A stretch of DNA of 64,000 nt from Amoebophrya sp. A120 (GCA_905178155.1 CAJINV010000003.1:7983882-8047881), one strand, 5' to 3'; positions 30,825 to 43,140 are shown, counted from the first letter of the stretch. Numbers and translations are program-made. The notes: generated by a model not told the origin, from the letters alone.

Positions 30825-33800
30825 ATGGATGCCTCCGTTGCCGCTGCGCACGGCGGCAGCAAAAAGAAGTCGTGGAGCAACATTTTGGTTGCCGTGCGGT
30901 GTCGGCGATTGCTGGAGGTGGAAGCCCGGTGCGGGGGGCGGCAGTGCGTGGACGTGGTGGAGAACAAATTGGTCATCCTGGAGGACCCCCAAACCACTGC
31001 TGCCGACGACTACCTGCGAATCGGGAAGAGCAAGGAGAAGCGCTACGTGTTCGACCATGCCTTCAGCGAGAAGGACGATACGGAGAAGGTGTACCAGGCC
31101 ACTACCCGCGGACTTATCGAGGGCGTCCTGCGGGGTTACAACGCCACGGTCTTCGCGTACGGTGGCACGGGGGCCGGGAAAACACACACGATGATTGGGT
31201 ACTTTCTGGTTCTAAAATGCGTCTTTTTGTTCTTTACTTGCTTGTTGTATCCGATTCCGAACAATCAAAGAGAAGGAGAATAAATAAATTGATGCGGTGC
31301 ATGATCAAGAAAAAATTAAAAATCATCACCTGGTCGTCAGATGAAAGTAAAAGCATTCATCGCCGACGCGTCAGGTACCAGAACGAGGGTGCGGGGCGGC
31401 CCAGCCATGGTATCATGGGGCTGATTTTGCAGGATCTTTTCGGGCAAGTCCAGCAGCACCCTGACAAGAAGTTTGATATTCGGTGCTCCTTTTTAGAAGT
31501 GTACAACGAGAACATTCGCGACCTCCTATCGCCCAAGAAGGACGAGTGCCTGGATCTGCGCGAAGATCCCATCAAGGGTATGACCGTCGCGGGCATCGAA
31601 GAGGTGAGTTCCAAGAGGCTTGTTTTGATGGCAAGAATTGCAGTGATGTTAAATGTAGCTGTTCCACGCAGTTTTTTTTACCAGTACTGAAGGTTTCGAG
31701 TTCGACGGCGCGAATTTCAAAGAACGCGGCCCGAGTGCCGTCGTTAAGACAATAAAACTACGTAGAGTTGTTCTTGTACAACGCACCCCGTAGGTGAGTA
31801 ACCTTTCCAGTGCAGAGGAGATTATGCACTTGCTGAAACAAGCCAACCGAAATCGGACATCGGAGCCCACCGCAGCGAATCAGACCAGTTCGCGCTCGCA
31901 TGCCGTCATGAGCGTGATCGTGGAGCAGCAGGACAAAACCGCGGGCATCTGCAAACTTCTGGAGGTGGGGAAATTCAGCGTGATTGACCTGGCCGGTTCG
32001 GAACGCGCTTCCAACACTGCGAACCGGGGCATCCGGATGTTGGAGGGCGCCAACATAAACCGCAGCCTGCTCGCCCTGGGAAACTGCATTACGGCGCTCG
32101 CAGACGACAACAGCTTTGTGCCGTACCGAGACTCAAAGCTCACCCGGCTCTTGAAAGGTACGGAATACAGGGAATTGATTACGCGCGTCGACTGGCTTCT
32201 TGCGCGCTGGCGTCGTCGTACCGACAGACCTTGTGATCAATGATGTTTGTACGCTTAGTATCTTGCAACTTCCTATGCATGTTTGAAAGTTCTTAAGGAC
32301 AGAGCTTGGGATGGTTATTTTCGATGAATACTAGAACTCATACTCATCTCTTACTTTCTAGAACAAAACACTCAGACTCACTTGGTGGGAACTGCCGCAC
32401 AGTGATGATTGCGAACGTATCGCCCTGTCACCACAATTTCGAGGACACACATAACACGCTCAAGTACGCGAATCGGGCAAAGGCAATTCGGACGAAAGTG
32501 ACACGGAATGTGGCCCGGTATACCTACGACGTGGCGCAGTACACATCGATCATTCACGAACTCCGCAGCGAAATTTCGGCATTGAAGACATCCATCGCGA
32601 CGCAGGACTCGGAAGCGCCCTCGGCTGCCGCCGAGGCGGGCGGGGCGAACGAGCAACTTTCCGCGGAAAAAGGGCAAGCCGCAAAACCGCAGCAATTTTC
32701 AGAGGAGGTTCAAACCTGGGAACAGGAGGTACTATCGTTTGATTTTTCAATCTAGCAAGGACGAAATGCTTGAGAAGGTGAAGTAGTTGCCGTGTTGTTG
32801 TCATGGCCAACATGTGGATGCACACAACCATGCTCGAATCAATAGCATTAATTGATCTATCAGGTTTGCCAAAACATCGAGGAGCGGGTGCAGATCAAGC
32901 GCTCGTTGTTGGATTTGAAGCATTCCGATGCCAAGTGCTTGATGGCGAAGAGCAAGCTGCAGGTAGCCATAAGTAGCTGGGAGCAGCAGAACAGCCAGAA
33001 CACTTATGTGGGGGATCGGACGATCGCAGAGGAACCCGAAAACGATGACGACGGGGACGGAGACGTGCCGGTGAGCGCACGCGGCGAGGGTTCTCAAAGC
33101 CTGAAAGCCGCGGAATCCGCAGTACGTCGCGCATTGATGTTCTTGCTGTTGAACAGAAATTAGAGTATGGCGATTTTTTGCAGATCGAAAATTCAACAAA
33201 AGCAACATCAGAGTAGCCATAAAATTATAGCCGCATTCGGACGTAGTGCTTCAGCTGGTGCCTAGCACGCCGTTTCTTTTTTGAGGCCTGTAAGAAGTAA
33301 GTACGTAGTTCTTCTGTCTTCACCCATAATGTTCTTGAATTGATCGCAGGACGGCAGCCTCCCGAGTTCTATACGAGACTGGCGGAAGCAGCTGAAGGGC
33401 TTGATGAAACAGATGGAGAAGCACGGTGAGATCCGTGCCGATTTGGCGGAACGGCTGCAGAAGAACGAGCAGCAGCGTCAGGTGCTGGAGCAGCGGCTGC
33501 CGGAGATCACGTTGGCGAACAGCGAGCTGCGGCAGTTTTTCTCGTTGATGTACAAGATTCAGGTCATGGAGGTGGAAAACATGGAGTTGGAGGAGGTGAA
33601 CAACATGACCGACCTCCTGATCCAGCAGAAGGATCTCGAAGGCGAAAAGCTTCGCCTGCAGATCGCCATCCGGGACCAGATGATCGCCGAGCAAACAGAA
33701 ATGGTGAAGTGGAAGGGAACGAGTAGTAGTGGTAGCAGTGGCAATACGCATCACCTCGCCGCGCCAGCCGCGGCGGCGGAGCAGCTTCAGCAACTACGGA

Positions 33801-35050
33801 ACACCAGCTGTCCTCAACAGCAAGACCAACCTGGTGCCGTCTCGGCCTCGACCAGAGCTTTGCAAACGAGCCCGGGAAGTAGAGCCACGAGTTCGCAGGA
33901 TCTTCTTCACGGCAAATGCCTAGTCCCGGCCGCGGAGCAGCAACTGCAGAACTTTATTCAACAGGACCACCACCTCCCAGCAGGGAGCAGCAGTCACGCG
34001 GGGCAGCACGTCAGCGCGTTCAGCAGCACAGATGATGAGCTTTACACCCGCGAGCGGCCAGCACTTAGTGGTGCTGGTGGTGGACTAATGATCCACCAAT
34101 CTGCGACTGCGGCCTCCGACGTGCTCTCATCGTCGGCTTCGCCCCCGGAGCAGCGACGAGCGATGCTGCGCGGCGGACGCGATGAGACGCCGGGCGGTGG
34201 TGCGGCTTCCAGTCAGCAGCCAAGCGGCCGACCGCAGTGCGGAACGACGGACCACGATGCGCTCTTCGTGCCTCCGGACAGTACTGGTCAACACAACTAC
34301 GCCGCCACGGAGTCGCTGCTGATAGCCGCGGAGCATGCGCTCGAAGGCGGGGCATTTGGGCAGGAGGCACTAGCATGGACGGGCGGGGAAACATCCGACG
34401 AAAACCGGGAAGGTAGTACTGTCTTACCACCTGGTGCGCCGGGGAGCAGCGGGCTCGCAGCTGGAGCAGTAGATTCGTCATTGCTCCTGCCCGAGCAGGA
34501 TAGTACCGAGCACCACCAGTACCCGGCGGAACCGTTTGCGCTGCAGAAGCCGGAGGGCTGGCAGGAGCATATCGAATGGTCGAGTAACAGCAAGCCGCGG
34601 TCGGCCTCTCCACCCGCCCGCAGTTCCTCGCACAGGCACAACCAGAGCGCCACGATCTCAGAGAGTAGCGACGAGGGCGTAGGGCCGCTAGCCCGGTCGG
34701 CGTCAAAGCAGCAGGCCCTGGGGGGCGTGGCAGGCGCAGGCGCTGGCAGCGGCGTTGACGATCGGCCGGGCCTTGGAGGGACGGGCGCAGGCGGGGACAT
34801 GGCAACCAGCCACCCGCGGTCACACAAGAAGGTGCTCATTGACAAAGTGCAAAGAAAGCGGCACTACCTACCTTACATCGACGCGGTCACCACGAAAAAA
34901 CGGAAGAATCGGAGCAACATGCTATTGCGCGCGATCTCGGGCACGGACAATAAGCCCGTTGCTGCGGCTACTGCGGCACAGGCTCCCGAAGACCCGGGCA
35001 GCTCGGCTGGAGTGCAACCTGGACGGGGGCCGCGCGGTCGGCGGGTGTGA
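30825..35050 (+). CDS. Kinesin-8 family motor protein, six exons
   Basis: Exons 30825-31198, 31375-31603, 31794-32157, 32376-32728, 32864-33121 and 33350-35050 give 1092 residues. Every intron is GT-AG and phases agree. The N-terminal motor domain is complete: [11 protein letters not shown] loop [20 protein letters not shown], switch [11 protein letters not shown], switch II DLAGSER, then [17 protein letters not shown] and [18 protein letters not shown]. The features [15 protein letters not shown] and VEQQDKTAG are typical of kinesin-8 (KIF18/KIF19). Kinesin-8 motors walk to microtubule plus ends and shorten them, controlling spindle and cilium length. A coiled coil follows (33400-33700). The last 450 residues are Ser/Ala/Gln-rich and disordered, ending with a basic block ([20 protein letters not shown]) that may bind microtubules or act as a nuclear signal. 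Confidence 0.9.
31604..31793 (+). other. Kinesin intron bounded by an 8-bp direct repeat AGGTGAGT
   Basis: The donor side reads GAGGTGAGTT and the acceptor side TAGGTGAGTA, so AGGTGAGT occurs once at each border. The duplicated AG|GT proto-splice site supplies both GT and AG. No good terminal inverted repeat is visible. Confidence 0.7.
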
Positions 35051-35702
35051 AGTGAGTTCATAGAAATGGAGCTGAATAGACCGGGCTGAACCACTGTGAG
35101 TTGAAAAACCCTGAATAAATCCGTATTCATAAAAAAGCACCGAAGGCACAGCAACACCGCATCAGCGGGCCTGGAACGGTGGAAGAGGTCGTTGTGCAAT
35201 CCGAGTGCTTTTTTGCGTCGCTTCGCATAACGCGCAGTAATAAGTAAATCCTGAGGCGTTCTTTGTGTTGCCTCTCGTCGTTTTCGCTTCCGAGAAGTTT
35301 CTTTCGTCCCGTCCGTCGCGAGAGAGGTGGTCTGTAGCGAGCGCTCGAACAACGACAGACGTGAATGGGATCGAGGCAACAAGCGTCTTTCCAACGTGCG
35401 CCGCGCAGACCCACCAGAAGAAGTTTATGGGTTTTTGTTATTTTGAGGAAGAGTCTGACCCAAAATCAAAAAAGAGAAGCGCACGCGAAGTTCACCGTCT
35501 TGAAAACTGCAGGATCGCACAGCTACAAACCGTATTCTATTTTTGTGAAATCAACATGCAGTTGTAATTTTTTGGAGTCTCGCCGCGAACGCGCAATAGA
35601 GTTAGAGCCCATGAAGGGACCTGAGCAAAATTAATAGTGACAGCCGTACCAGATGATTGGTGGTGAATTGATAAGATAAGTACATACAAGTTTCCAGGAA
35701 TC
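35051..35702. other. Gap after the kinesin gene
   Basis: 652 bp. The short frames at 35265-35634 overlap one another and lack motifs. No gene supported. Confidence 0.4.
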
Positions 35703-36711
35703 ATGCCCAGTGTAGCAGCTGCAGCACCGTCCGCGACCTCCATGCAACGGAGTTCCTCAGCAAAGGCGTCACCTGTGCTGAGTGAAAACTTGAAGCGCAA
35801 TATCACAAAGCACATGGTGGAGGAGACTGAGGTACTTACTACGCATTCTTTTGAATCGCTTTATATGTTGATTTTTGCTTTTTATTAGTTTTGACAGGGC
35901 ATACTAAAAGCTTTTCTCCTTCTTTCGGTATATCCAAAAATGTTGCGGTAGACGTCGATTCGGAGGTCCCGCTTGAGGAGTGTAGAAAAAGGAATGAAGT
36001 CTCTTCATCGATCTTTTCGCAGGATTCTAGCCGGCACATGGTTACCATGCTCGCGTCGCGAGTCAATCAGGTTGGCTGTCAGATACTAGCGGCGTTTCCG
36101 CCGCACATGCGCGAAATGAAGGTAAAGGACGTCTGGGGCCTTCTCGAGCAACAGGGCTCTGCTGCCACCAACGATAAACGAGAGCAGGCATCCTCCTCGA
36201 GCGCCCCGGGAAAAACTACCGGCCCAGGTAGAGCACCGCTAGTCGTTTTTTGCCCCCCGTGCGCTTCGTTCAGTTTGCGAATAGAAGAAAAGATTTCAAA
36301 TTGCTTTTTCCAGACTTTTGATTGTTGCAGCGAGACCATACTCAAAGAACTCGCAAGTTGTGAGCGAAATGACGAAACAAATCGCAGGTCCTGGAGCGAT
36401 TGCTTCCAGTTCGCAGAAACGGAGCTCACTACCACCAAACAGGAAACCGGGAGAGAACCTAACGCCCGCCATGGACGATGTCAAATACATGACGGTAAAT
36501 GATTGCATTTCTTTTCATCTTTTTTCTCCTCGCACGATTTTACAAAATGGTTTCGTTTTCATGGCTTCATGTCGTCGACCCACTACTTTTTTGCATATTA
36601 CAACAGGCTGAGCAACGACAAGAGCTGCTGGGAAAGCTGTGTGGATATGTGCAAGAGCTTGAGTCTATGGGGGAATACAGAACGAAACGTCGCAAAGATG
36701 ATCCGACCTGA
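35703..36711 (+). CDS. Borealin/Nbl1-like small protein, four exons
   Basis: Exons 35703-35831, 36023-36227, 36331-36494 and 36607-36711, all GT-AG with matching phases, give 200 residues. A Ser/Ala-rich start is followed by a helix (LKRNITKHMVEETE), then RVNQVGCQILAAFPPHMREM and KVKDVWGLL. This resembles the N-terminal Borealin/Nbl1 signature, a long helix leading into an (I/L)xxLPxxLREMxxxDF-type turn that binds INCENP and survivin in the chromosomal passenger complex with Aurora B. A basic, Pro/Ser-rich linker and a short C-terminal helix follow. The family call rests on one block, so it is tentative; an unrelated small coiled-coil protein is possible. Confidence 0.45.
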
Positions 36712-37449
36712 AGGTGCGGAGGTATTAGTAGAGTTTTTCAGAAGCAGAATTGAACGGAGACGAAGCAAAGTCCTCGAAAGTGCGACAGCCCGACTGTCCC
36801 AGATAGGCGGGTTTTGTTCTTCTAGAGGCTACCAGCCTGATGTGTTCTTGTGGCGCCGTTCACGAGCAGGAATTGCGTTCCAACAATCGAAAGTGTCATT
36901 GCCGTTCGCTTTTTCAGCTACTTTGTTGGTTCCAGTGTCCTCCCCGTGCGTCAACCTTTTGCGTTCTTGATTTTTGTTTATTTCTTCTGTAGTTTTCTAT
37001 TTCCACCTCTAGTTTCGGTGAGCTTATTACGGATCCATACTATCTTTCTGTTTCACATTTGATACTAGTACAGGATACATTTACATTTTGCCGGTAATCT
37101 TTAATATTTCGAGTTTTGCAAATTTTGCTTTTCATCACCTCAGTGTAGAAATGATAAAAAGTGTTCTAATGGCCTCACACGGGAACGTTTTTTCTCGCCA
37201 ATGAGCAAGGGTGCGTTTCATTTTGGAAAAAGAAAACAGAACGCGGTCGCTCCCATCATTGGAAAGAGGCAAAGGAAGCGCTGCGCGACCCGCTCTCGCA
37301 TCTTTCCGAGCTGCGCATCTCTTAATCTGGATGTGTAGGTAACGACCGAATTGCCTTACACTTCTGGCTATTTTGCAACGACGTCGTGCGAGTCCATTTC
37401 GGCCGTCTTCCGCCTGCTTGTGTAGAACTGTTTGCTCTTCATCTGCATC
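36712..37449. other. Gap before the ATG13-like gene
   Basis: AT-rich, 738 bp. An open frame at 36503-36970 shadows the last borealin-like exon. Nothing else supported. Confidence 0.4.
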
Positions 37450-40393
37450 ATGTCGATTCTCTCCCCGGCTGATCTGCGGAAGATGATCTTCGAATGGGTC
37501 TGCAAAATATGGATCAGGAAACTTTTCTCCCTTGTGCTTGTCTATCTTGAAATAGGAGCGCTAGAAAGGAGACTAGACCCGACGTGGGCACTTTCGGGGT
37601 CGCATGCCCTCCTGAAGAACGCAGCCATTGATTTCGCCGTTCGTTGAAGAAGAAGAACGTTGCGCGCCGTTCTCGTTCTTGCAAATCTATGCATGTTGCT
37701 CTCGTTGTTCTCTAGAAACAGAAAACAGACTGATGTAAAAAACCAGAGGGAAGGGATAGGGAAGTTTTTTCTTTCCAGGCACTGCTGCTGATATCATTCA
37801 CACCTCACGAGTACCGCCAAGATCGGATCGAAAACGTACTTTCAACTGCCTATTTTCATTTCTACACATCTTGCATTCGTTTTTGTAAAGGCCAATTTGT
37901 TTATTGGGTAAATGGAATTGCTCGAGTAAAACTAAAACCACCGGTAGAGGATTTTCAGTTTTGTCATCGTACTGCATTGATTTTGTGTACTCATTTTCGC
38001 AGGCGGCAAGCGGAGTACCTCGTTTCAGTTGGTTACGCACGAAGAGAGTAATTGTCGAAGCGTTTTGGGACCGCGGGCGCAGGACTTTTTTGAGAACGGC
38101 CTACGGCAAGTACTTGTGTTTGATGTATTCGAGGCGGAGCAGGTGATATCCAGGAAAAAAACTGAGTGAGTATAACGCTTTTAGGAAAACAGCAACAGAG
38201 ATTAGACAGCTAAAACTAACTTGTCATGCGCAGGTAGTGTGCGAAAGCTAATTTGTGAAACGAGCCTATGACGCATGGCGACGATGACAAGCGCAACTGT
38301 CTTGTTGTTTATATTTACACAGTTTTTTTCTTGCATAGGTGGGGACTGTGCGGCGGACCAGCTCCACCTTGAGTCACCGGTCTATGGCGGCCAGCCAGCA
38401 GAGCAGCACGCTCCCGTCCCCGGACGACTGCGAGACTGTAAACACGAACTGCAGCCCCGAGGACGTCAGTGTGAGTCCAGGAGGAAGCTTGTTGCTCAAT
38501 CGCCAACAGTCGTTGACCGGGAACTACACGACTACCGGAGGGGGTGACCGGTCAGGCATCGTACTCGCACCGCAGAGAATTGGGGGGGACCGGGACCGGG
38601 ACCGCCCTGCTGCTGCGGAATTGCGGCCACCCGTGCAGCAGCAGCACGCGGGCACAACTACAAGTGCGATCCGAGTTGTTGGCGGCGCGGAACAAGCGGA
38701 TGCAGCCGCAGGCGGGCGCAATTCCCATGCCGGTGTTTTAGTCGGAGGAGCTCCACCCGGAAGCAGTGCCGCATCGTCCTCTTCCTCAGCCGGACTCGTC
38801 GCGACTGGAGCTTCTTCCAGCGCCGCAGCCACAGCGCCAACCGCATTGCAGCAAGCGAGCCCGCGACCTCTGATGGGGTCGGCGCGATCGGTTCGCAGCA
38901 CCGCAACAACCACGACGAGCGGAGGCGGTCGGCCGGGCCGCCGACTCACCGCCTCGTGGGACGACGCCGAAGATGTTGTCTCCCTGTGCGATCCACCGCA
39001 AACGCAGGATATAGCTACCAAACAGGCTGTCCCAACCGATCTCGTGAGGTCCCGGGCAGGAAAGGCGGAGGGTGAGTTTATTCCATCTTAATCTTTTTCG
39101 TCTCCTGAAGATGTTGCCTTGAGCACTTACTGCCTGCTCAACAATCAATCTCAGCTTTGCTTTCATCCCCCTGATTTATTCGCTGACCGCGAATTAGTTA
39201 GTTTGCGTATTCCCGCCAAGCACAGAGTTTCTACTGTTTGAATTTTCTCAGATGACGGCACCGCAATGCTTGTTTCAACGACCGGCGTGGCAGGGTCAAG
39301 TTTGTCACTGCGTGACTCCCCCGGAATTGAGTCCCAGACCCGCAGCGGCGGAGCGACGGACTTGAGCACCCAAGCGTCTACCGTGCTGGCAGAGGACACG
39401 CCTTTTCTCACGCGCGCGGACACTGCGTCCTTGCCGAAGACGACGAGTGGAGGATCTTTGAGCAGTCAGCCAACAAATGGACGGAAGGGTGCGCGGCCGC
39501 CGCGCAACGGGGAATTGCCGGCACTCCCACTGCATTTGGATATGTCGGGAAGCGCGCGCACGCAGGGCAGCAGCACGCGCACACCAGTGGAGGAGGAGGC
39601 GCGCATCGACATGCAAGCCAGTTGGGGCGCGCACTCGAACGCGTCCTCGCGAGCGTCTGAAAGCACCCGTCGGCCGCGTCGACGCGTGGTCGAGCGTTGG
39701 GTGTGCGGCTTCGGACAGGGGGGTCCCGTGCGGAGCGTCACCGCCGGCGTTGCGCCTGGACAACGCGGGATGTCGTCCAGCCAAAGCATGATGTCGTCGT
39801 CGCGGTATAATAGCGGCTCTCGGTCAGCGCAGGACCACTACGACGCCGGAACGCCGGCCGCAAGCAGGGCGACCACGACCACCGGTGCCTCGCCGCGCGG
39901 TAGTGTCGTAGCCGGAACCCCTGGGACAACATCTTCCACAGCTGGCCTCTCCTCGCTCAGTGGCAGTACGAGCGGAACAAGTGGGCAGCAGCAACCGAGT
40001 GGTCTCACGCTGCGTCGACTGGACGAACGAGTGATGCGGAAGTTGAGTACGGCGTGCCGCTCGCTGCTGGTGCTCACCCGCGTGCTTCCCAGCTACAACA
40101 TGGCGCGCAAGAAGGTGCCACTCTACATGCACATCTACTTCGCGGACCCCAACGTGGTCCTGTCCCCGGTGCCGGAGGAGCTCCTGCAAGTACCCAGCTC
40201 CATCGGCACGCTGACATTCTCGTTGGCGCGGGGACGACAGAGCTCCGTCACCCGCCGGATGCAGGCGACTACGCCTCTCATCGTCCGCAACTCGCAACTC
40301 TACAACCAGGTGGGAAACAAAATTTCTGTCAGTGAAGGCTACGTTTTGGACCAAATCTCCCATGACGGCCTCACCGAAGCGACGGATGTATAA
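37450..40393 (+). CDS. ATG13-like HORMA-domain autophagy protein, with large low-complexity insertions
   Basis: Exons 37450-37501, 37779-37810 (a 32-nt microexon), 38011-38142, 38339-39071 and 39252-40393 give 696 residues. Conserved ATG13 HORMA blocks appear in the right order: first helix PADLRKMIFEWV joining TAADIIHTSR; strand SFQLVTHEE; strand RQVLVFDVFEAEQ; strand VVERWVCGF; then the hallmark helix RSLLVLTRVLPSYNMARKK, followed by LYMHIYFAD and IGTLTFSLARG. ATG13 bridges the ATG1/ULK kinase to the autophagy initiation complex. The domain is split by two Ser/Ala/Thr-rich insertions, roughly 390 residues before WVCGF and 100 after it. Intron 1 would be GC-AG; the others are GT-AG. The reading after the exon-5 donor-like CAGGTGGG near 40311 may be intron read-through, so the true C-terminus may lie downstream. 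Confidence 0.7.
38147..38337. mobile_element. Introner-like TIR element E5, TSD GGTGA/GGTGG
   Basis: The left end TATCCAGGAAAAAAACTGAG and the right-end reverse complement TATGCAAGAAAAAAACTGTG match at 17 of 20. Flanks GGTGA (38142-38146) and GGTGG (38338-38342) differ at one base. Here the duplication supplies GT at the start, and the terminal ATA of the element plus the first G of the second copy supplies AG. The intron 38143-38338 is therefore GT-AG and in frame. Confidence 0.8.
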
Positions 40394-40550
40394 ACATAAA
40401 AGTTCGGTTTTTTTCTTGTGTTGATTACTAGTAACCTCATCCAGGGCCGCTGCTCCTGCTGACGTAGAAGGTTCATCTCGTTTCTTTCGATTATGTTTCG
40501 TCTGATCTAGAGCACAAACACTAAATACAAAAATGCGAACAGTTGTTCAG

Positions 40551-41661
40551 CGAGCGCTCAAAGGATTTCCGCCCTCCCAGTCGGCGGAACTCGCAGATGC
40601 AGTACCAACATCCTGGTACTATGTCTACTAGTGGTCTCCTCGGTGAAAGCAGCAACGCTGGTTCTGCATCAGCCCACGGGCCGCGGGCCGGCAGCGCGGC
40701 TGCCTCGTCGTCGACGTCTGGTGAGCGCGACGAAGTGAAGATGGGTTTGTACGGGCTCGAAGGTGAGTCGTCTAGCAGTTCGTTGGGCGGGGACAACAAG
40801 TTTGTTCGCGATGGGCTGCAAGCTAGCAGCGGGGGATCGTCGTCGGTCATGTCGGAGAACATTCTTGTGGTGGAACAAGATCAGGACGAGGACTCGCGGA
40901 GGTCGCGTGGATCGGGAGCGGTGGAAATGGAGATGCGCGGACTCGACGAACTGTCTCCTGCAACGGAGACGCCGCCGGTGCTGGTCTATGGCGATACCAT
41001 TCTTGAATCGTCCGCAAAACGATCGCCGAACCCCTCTGCAGAAGAGCACGATCTGAATGGGAGCCCGCCCGACCACGGCGGGAGGACTTCGTCTACGTCG
41101 CGGCGGGACAGTGGGCTGCGCGATCCAGCCTCAGACGGAAGGTCTCGCGGCGAGCCGCCGCTCGCCAGCGCCGCGGAAGAACTGGGACGAGGCAAGAATG
41201 CCTTTCGAATGCAAGAACTTCTGCAATCCCCCCCTGATGTGGGAACAAAAACAGCGGCTAGTAGAGAAAAAGCTACTTCCTCCTCGTTATCTTCTTCATC
41301 GCAGCCGGAAGATAGTAGAACAGCGGGAAGAAGAAGCACTACACACCAATCGCCACCGCAGCTGCCTCCGGGCATGCTAGCGAACAGCAGTCTCGATGTT
41401 CTTTCCCCCGAACATCAAGACGGGAGGTACGACGCGAGTCCGCTGCTGCGCGAGCTGAATCCGTTTCTGCCACGGGTCAACTCGGAGGAGCAGCAGGACC
41501 AGGTGCAGGACGCAGAAACGCAGGCCTTGATGGAAGCTTTTGTGATTTCCGCGCGCGCGCTGCAGCTCGATGACCTGTTCGGCCGCTACGAGGACGCCTA
41601 TCTCACGCAAGACGAGCTCAGCCGTCGTCTCGCCTACTACAGTCAGCGATCGGGGTCGTGA
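40551..41661 (+). CDS. Ser-rich disordered reading frame: C-terminal ATG13 exon or separate gene
   Basis: Open for 370 residues after a good acceptor (GTTGTTCAG, ending 40550). First ATG in frame is 40597. Strongly Ser/Gly/Glu-rich, with no domain until a short helical C-terminus (EAFVISARALQLDDLFGRYE). The 158-bp distance from the ATG13-like stop is shorter than the gaps between genes here but typical of introns, so it may be a continuation. No phase-compatible GT donor was found for the 40550 acceptor; an alternative in-frame acceptor ends at 40596. Left unresolved. Confidence 0.5.
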
Positions 41662-43140
41662 CGAGCGGCTTGGAAGCTGCTGCAAAGGCGAGAAATCATA
41701 GAATACAGTAAGTACTCCCTGGCTCCTGGTCCTGGCGGTCACGGTGTTCTATTTCCCTTCGCAACAGGCACAGTACAGCCTACTCCGAGACGGAGAACGC
41801 AGCAAGATGTGTGGATACTTTGAAGATTTTTCCTGCTTGCCAGAGATCTTATGGTGTATACGTCTTGCGACAAGCTGCAGGAAGTGCAGATAGAAGAGGA
41901 AGTGCCGAAGCCGGTCCCTTCATCGAAGAGATCGAGTAGATGCTCACTTTGCGTACTCAAATTTTTTGAATTGCAGTTGCGCGACTTCTTGCGAGGATTC
42001 CTTCGCCCTGTAGTGTTGACACATCAATGCCATGGCCGCATGCAGTGGCGGTCTATTCCTCTTCTTTACGATTGTAGTCGTTTCTGCGCTGGGGGTGGTC
42101 CGGGGGTCTTGACGACACTACTTGAATCATGTCAGACATAATCGTTCTTGCCGAATGCATTTATCTATTGCAGCCTTTTTGAACTCGGTCGCGGTTTTTA
42201 TAGCTTTTCGGGCACTGGATGATCAGGACTCTTCTATCGCGTTTGTCTATATCATCTTGATTATAGCCCTCGTCATCTTTCGTCTGTCTCAGAACTGCTC
42301 GATACTTGTGCTCGACCTGCCATTGGTACGACTCGGCGATGACTCTTGTCGGACCCGGAGGGGTCGGAGGCACTGTGCAGCTGGACAATTTATCGGCTTC
42401 TGCCTTGGGAGGACCTCCGCGTCCGCGGTCGAGTAGTGGCGCGGGAGCTGCGAATCATACCAAGATGAAATCCATCCCACTCCGATGATTCCAAGGGGAG
42501 TGCACACAGTGCATGATGAGCTCCTTTTGCAGCCACGGGCGCAACTTTTGTAGCGTAAGCATGAAATGGTGATGAAACCTCGTTCTGTGTCTCCAGTGGA
42601 ACAACGCCCCCAGTGGTTCTGTTTCGCTCACAGAATGGAGAACACACTTTTGAGGCGTGTCAGGGACTGAGGAATGCGGTTGGCAAAATGATTCTATGTC
42701 GAAGTCGACGTATGTGTAGTTTGTTTCATTCGTTTTGCTGAACATTCAGTATTAGTATACAAGAGCAGGAGCAACAGTAGAGATGTGCACTCTTCTTCGG
42801 GGCCTGAGGAAGAATATTGGATTTTTTTCTGATAAGCCAGCATGCGTACTCGGGGGCTGCTGGCAGCGCGTCCAGCTCTGCGATGCCGCAGTCGCCGCGG
42901 TTGTCGGAGAGCAGCATGGGCACGCTCGGGAGCTCTATCACAAAGAAAAGCGCAGCACCCTAACGAACCGCGAGACCATTCAATAAAAATGAAGATTTAT
43001 AATTTGATGTTTTGCATTGCACTTTCGAAAAAATTGCCAGAATAGGGCAAGGAAAAGGAAAGAGCAACAACTGATAGGCAAAGCTGATCATAGTGCGTAG
43101 TATGGGTCGTGCGCTTTTCTGTTCGTTTTGGATAGGCTCG
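41662..43140. other. Region of exon-like fragments, not assembled
   Basis: A strong donor (ACAGTAAGTACT at about 41706) and an acceptor (CAACAG ending 41767) suggest splicing continues. A frame from 41768 gives a 55-residue tail ending FIEEIE at a stop near 41940. A second Ser-rich piece at about 42843-42962 reads SASSSAMPQSPRLSESSMGT and ends KKSAAP-stop; its composition matches the neighbouring genes. I cannot join these with confidence. A transcript would settle it. Confidence 0.35.

Noticed and set aside
37808-38019. GAGTACC direct repeat around the second ATG13 intron
   Set aside because: The two copies are in different reading phases, so exact excision breaks the frame; the GT-AG pair 37811-38010 keeps it.
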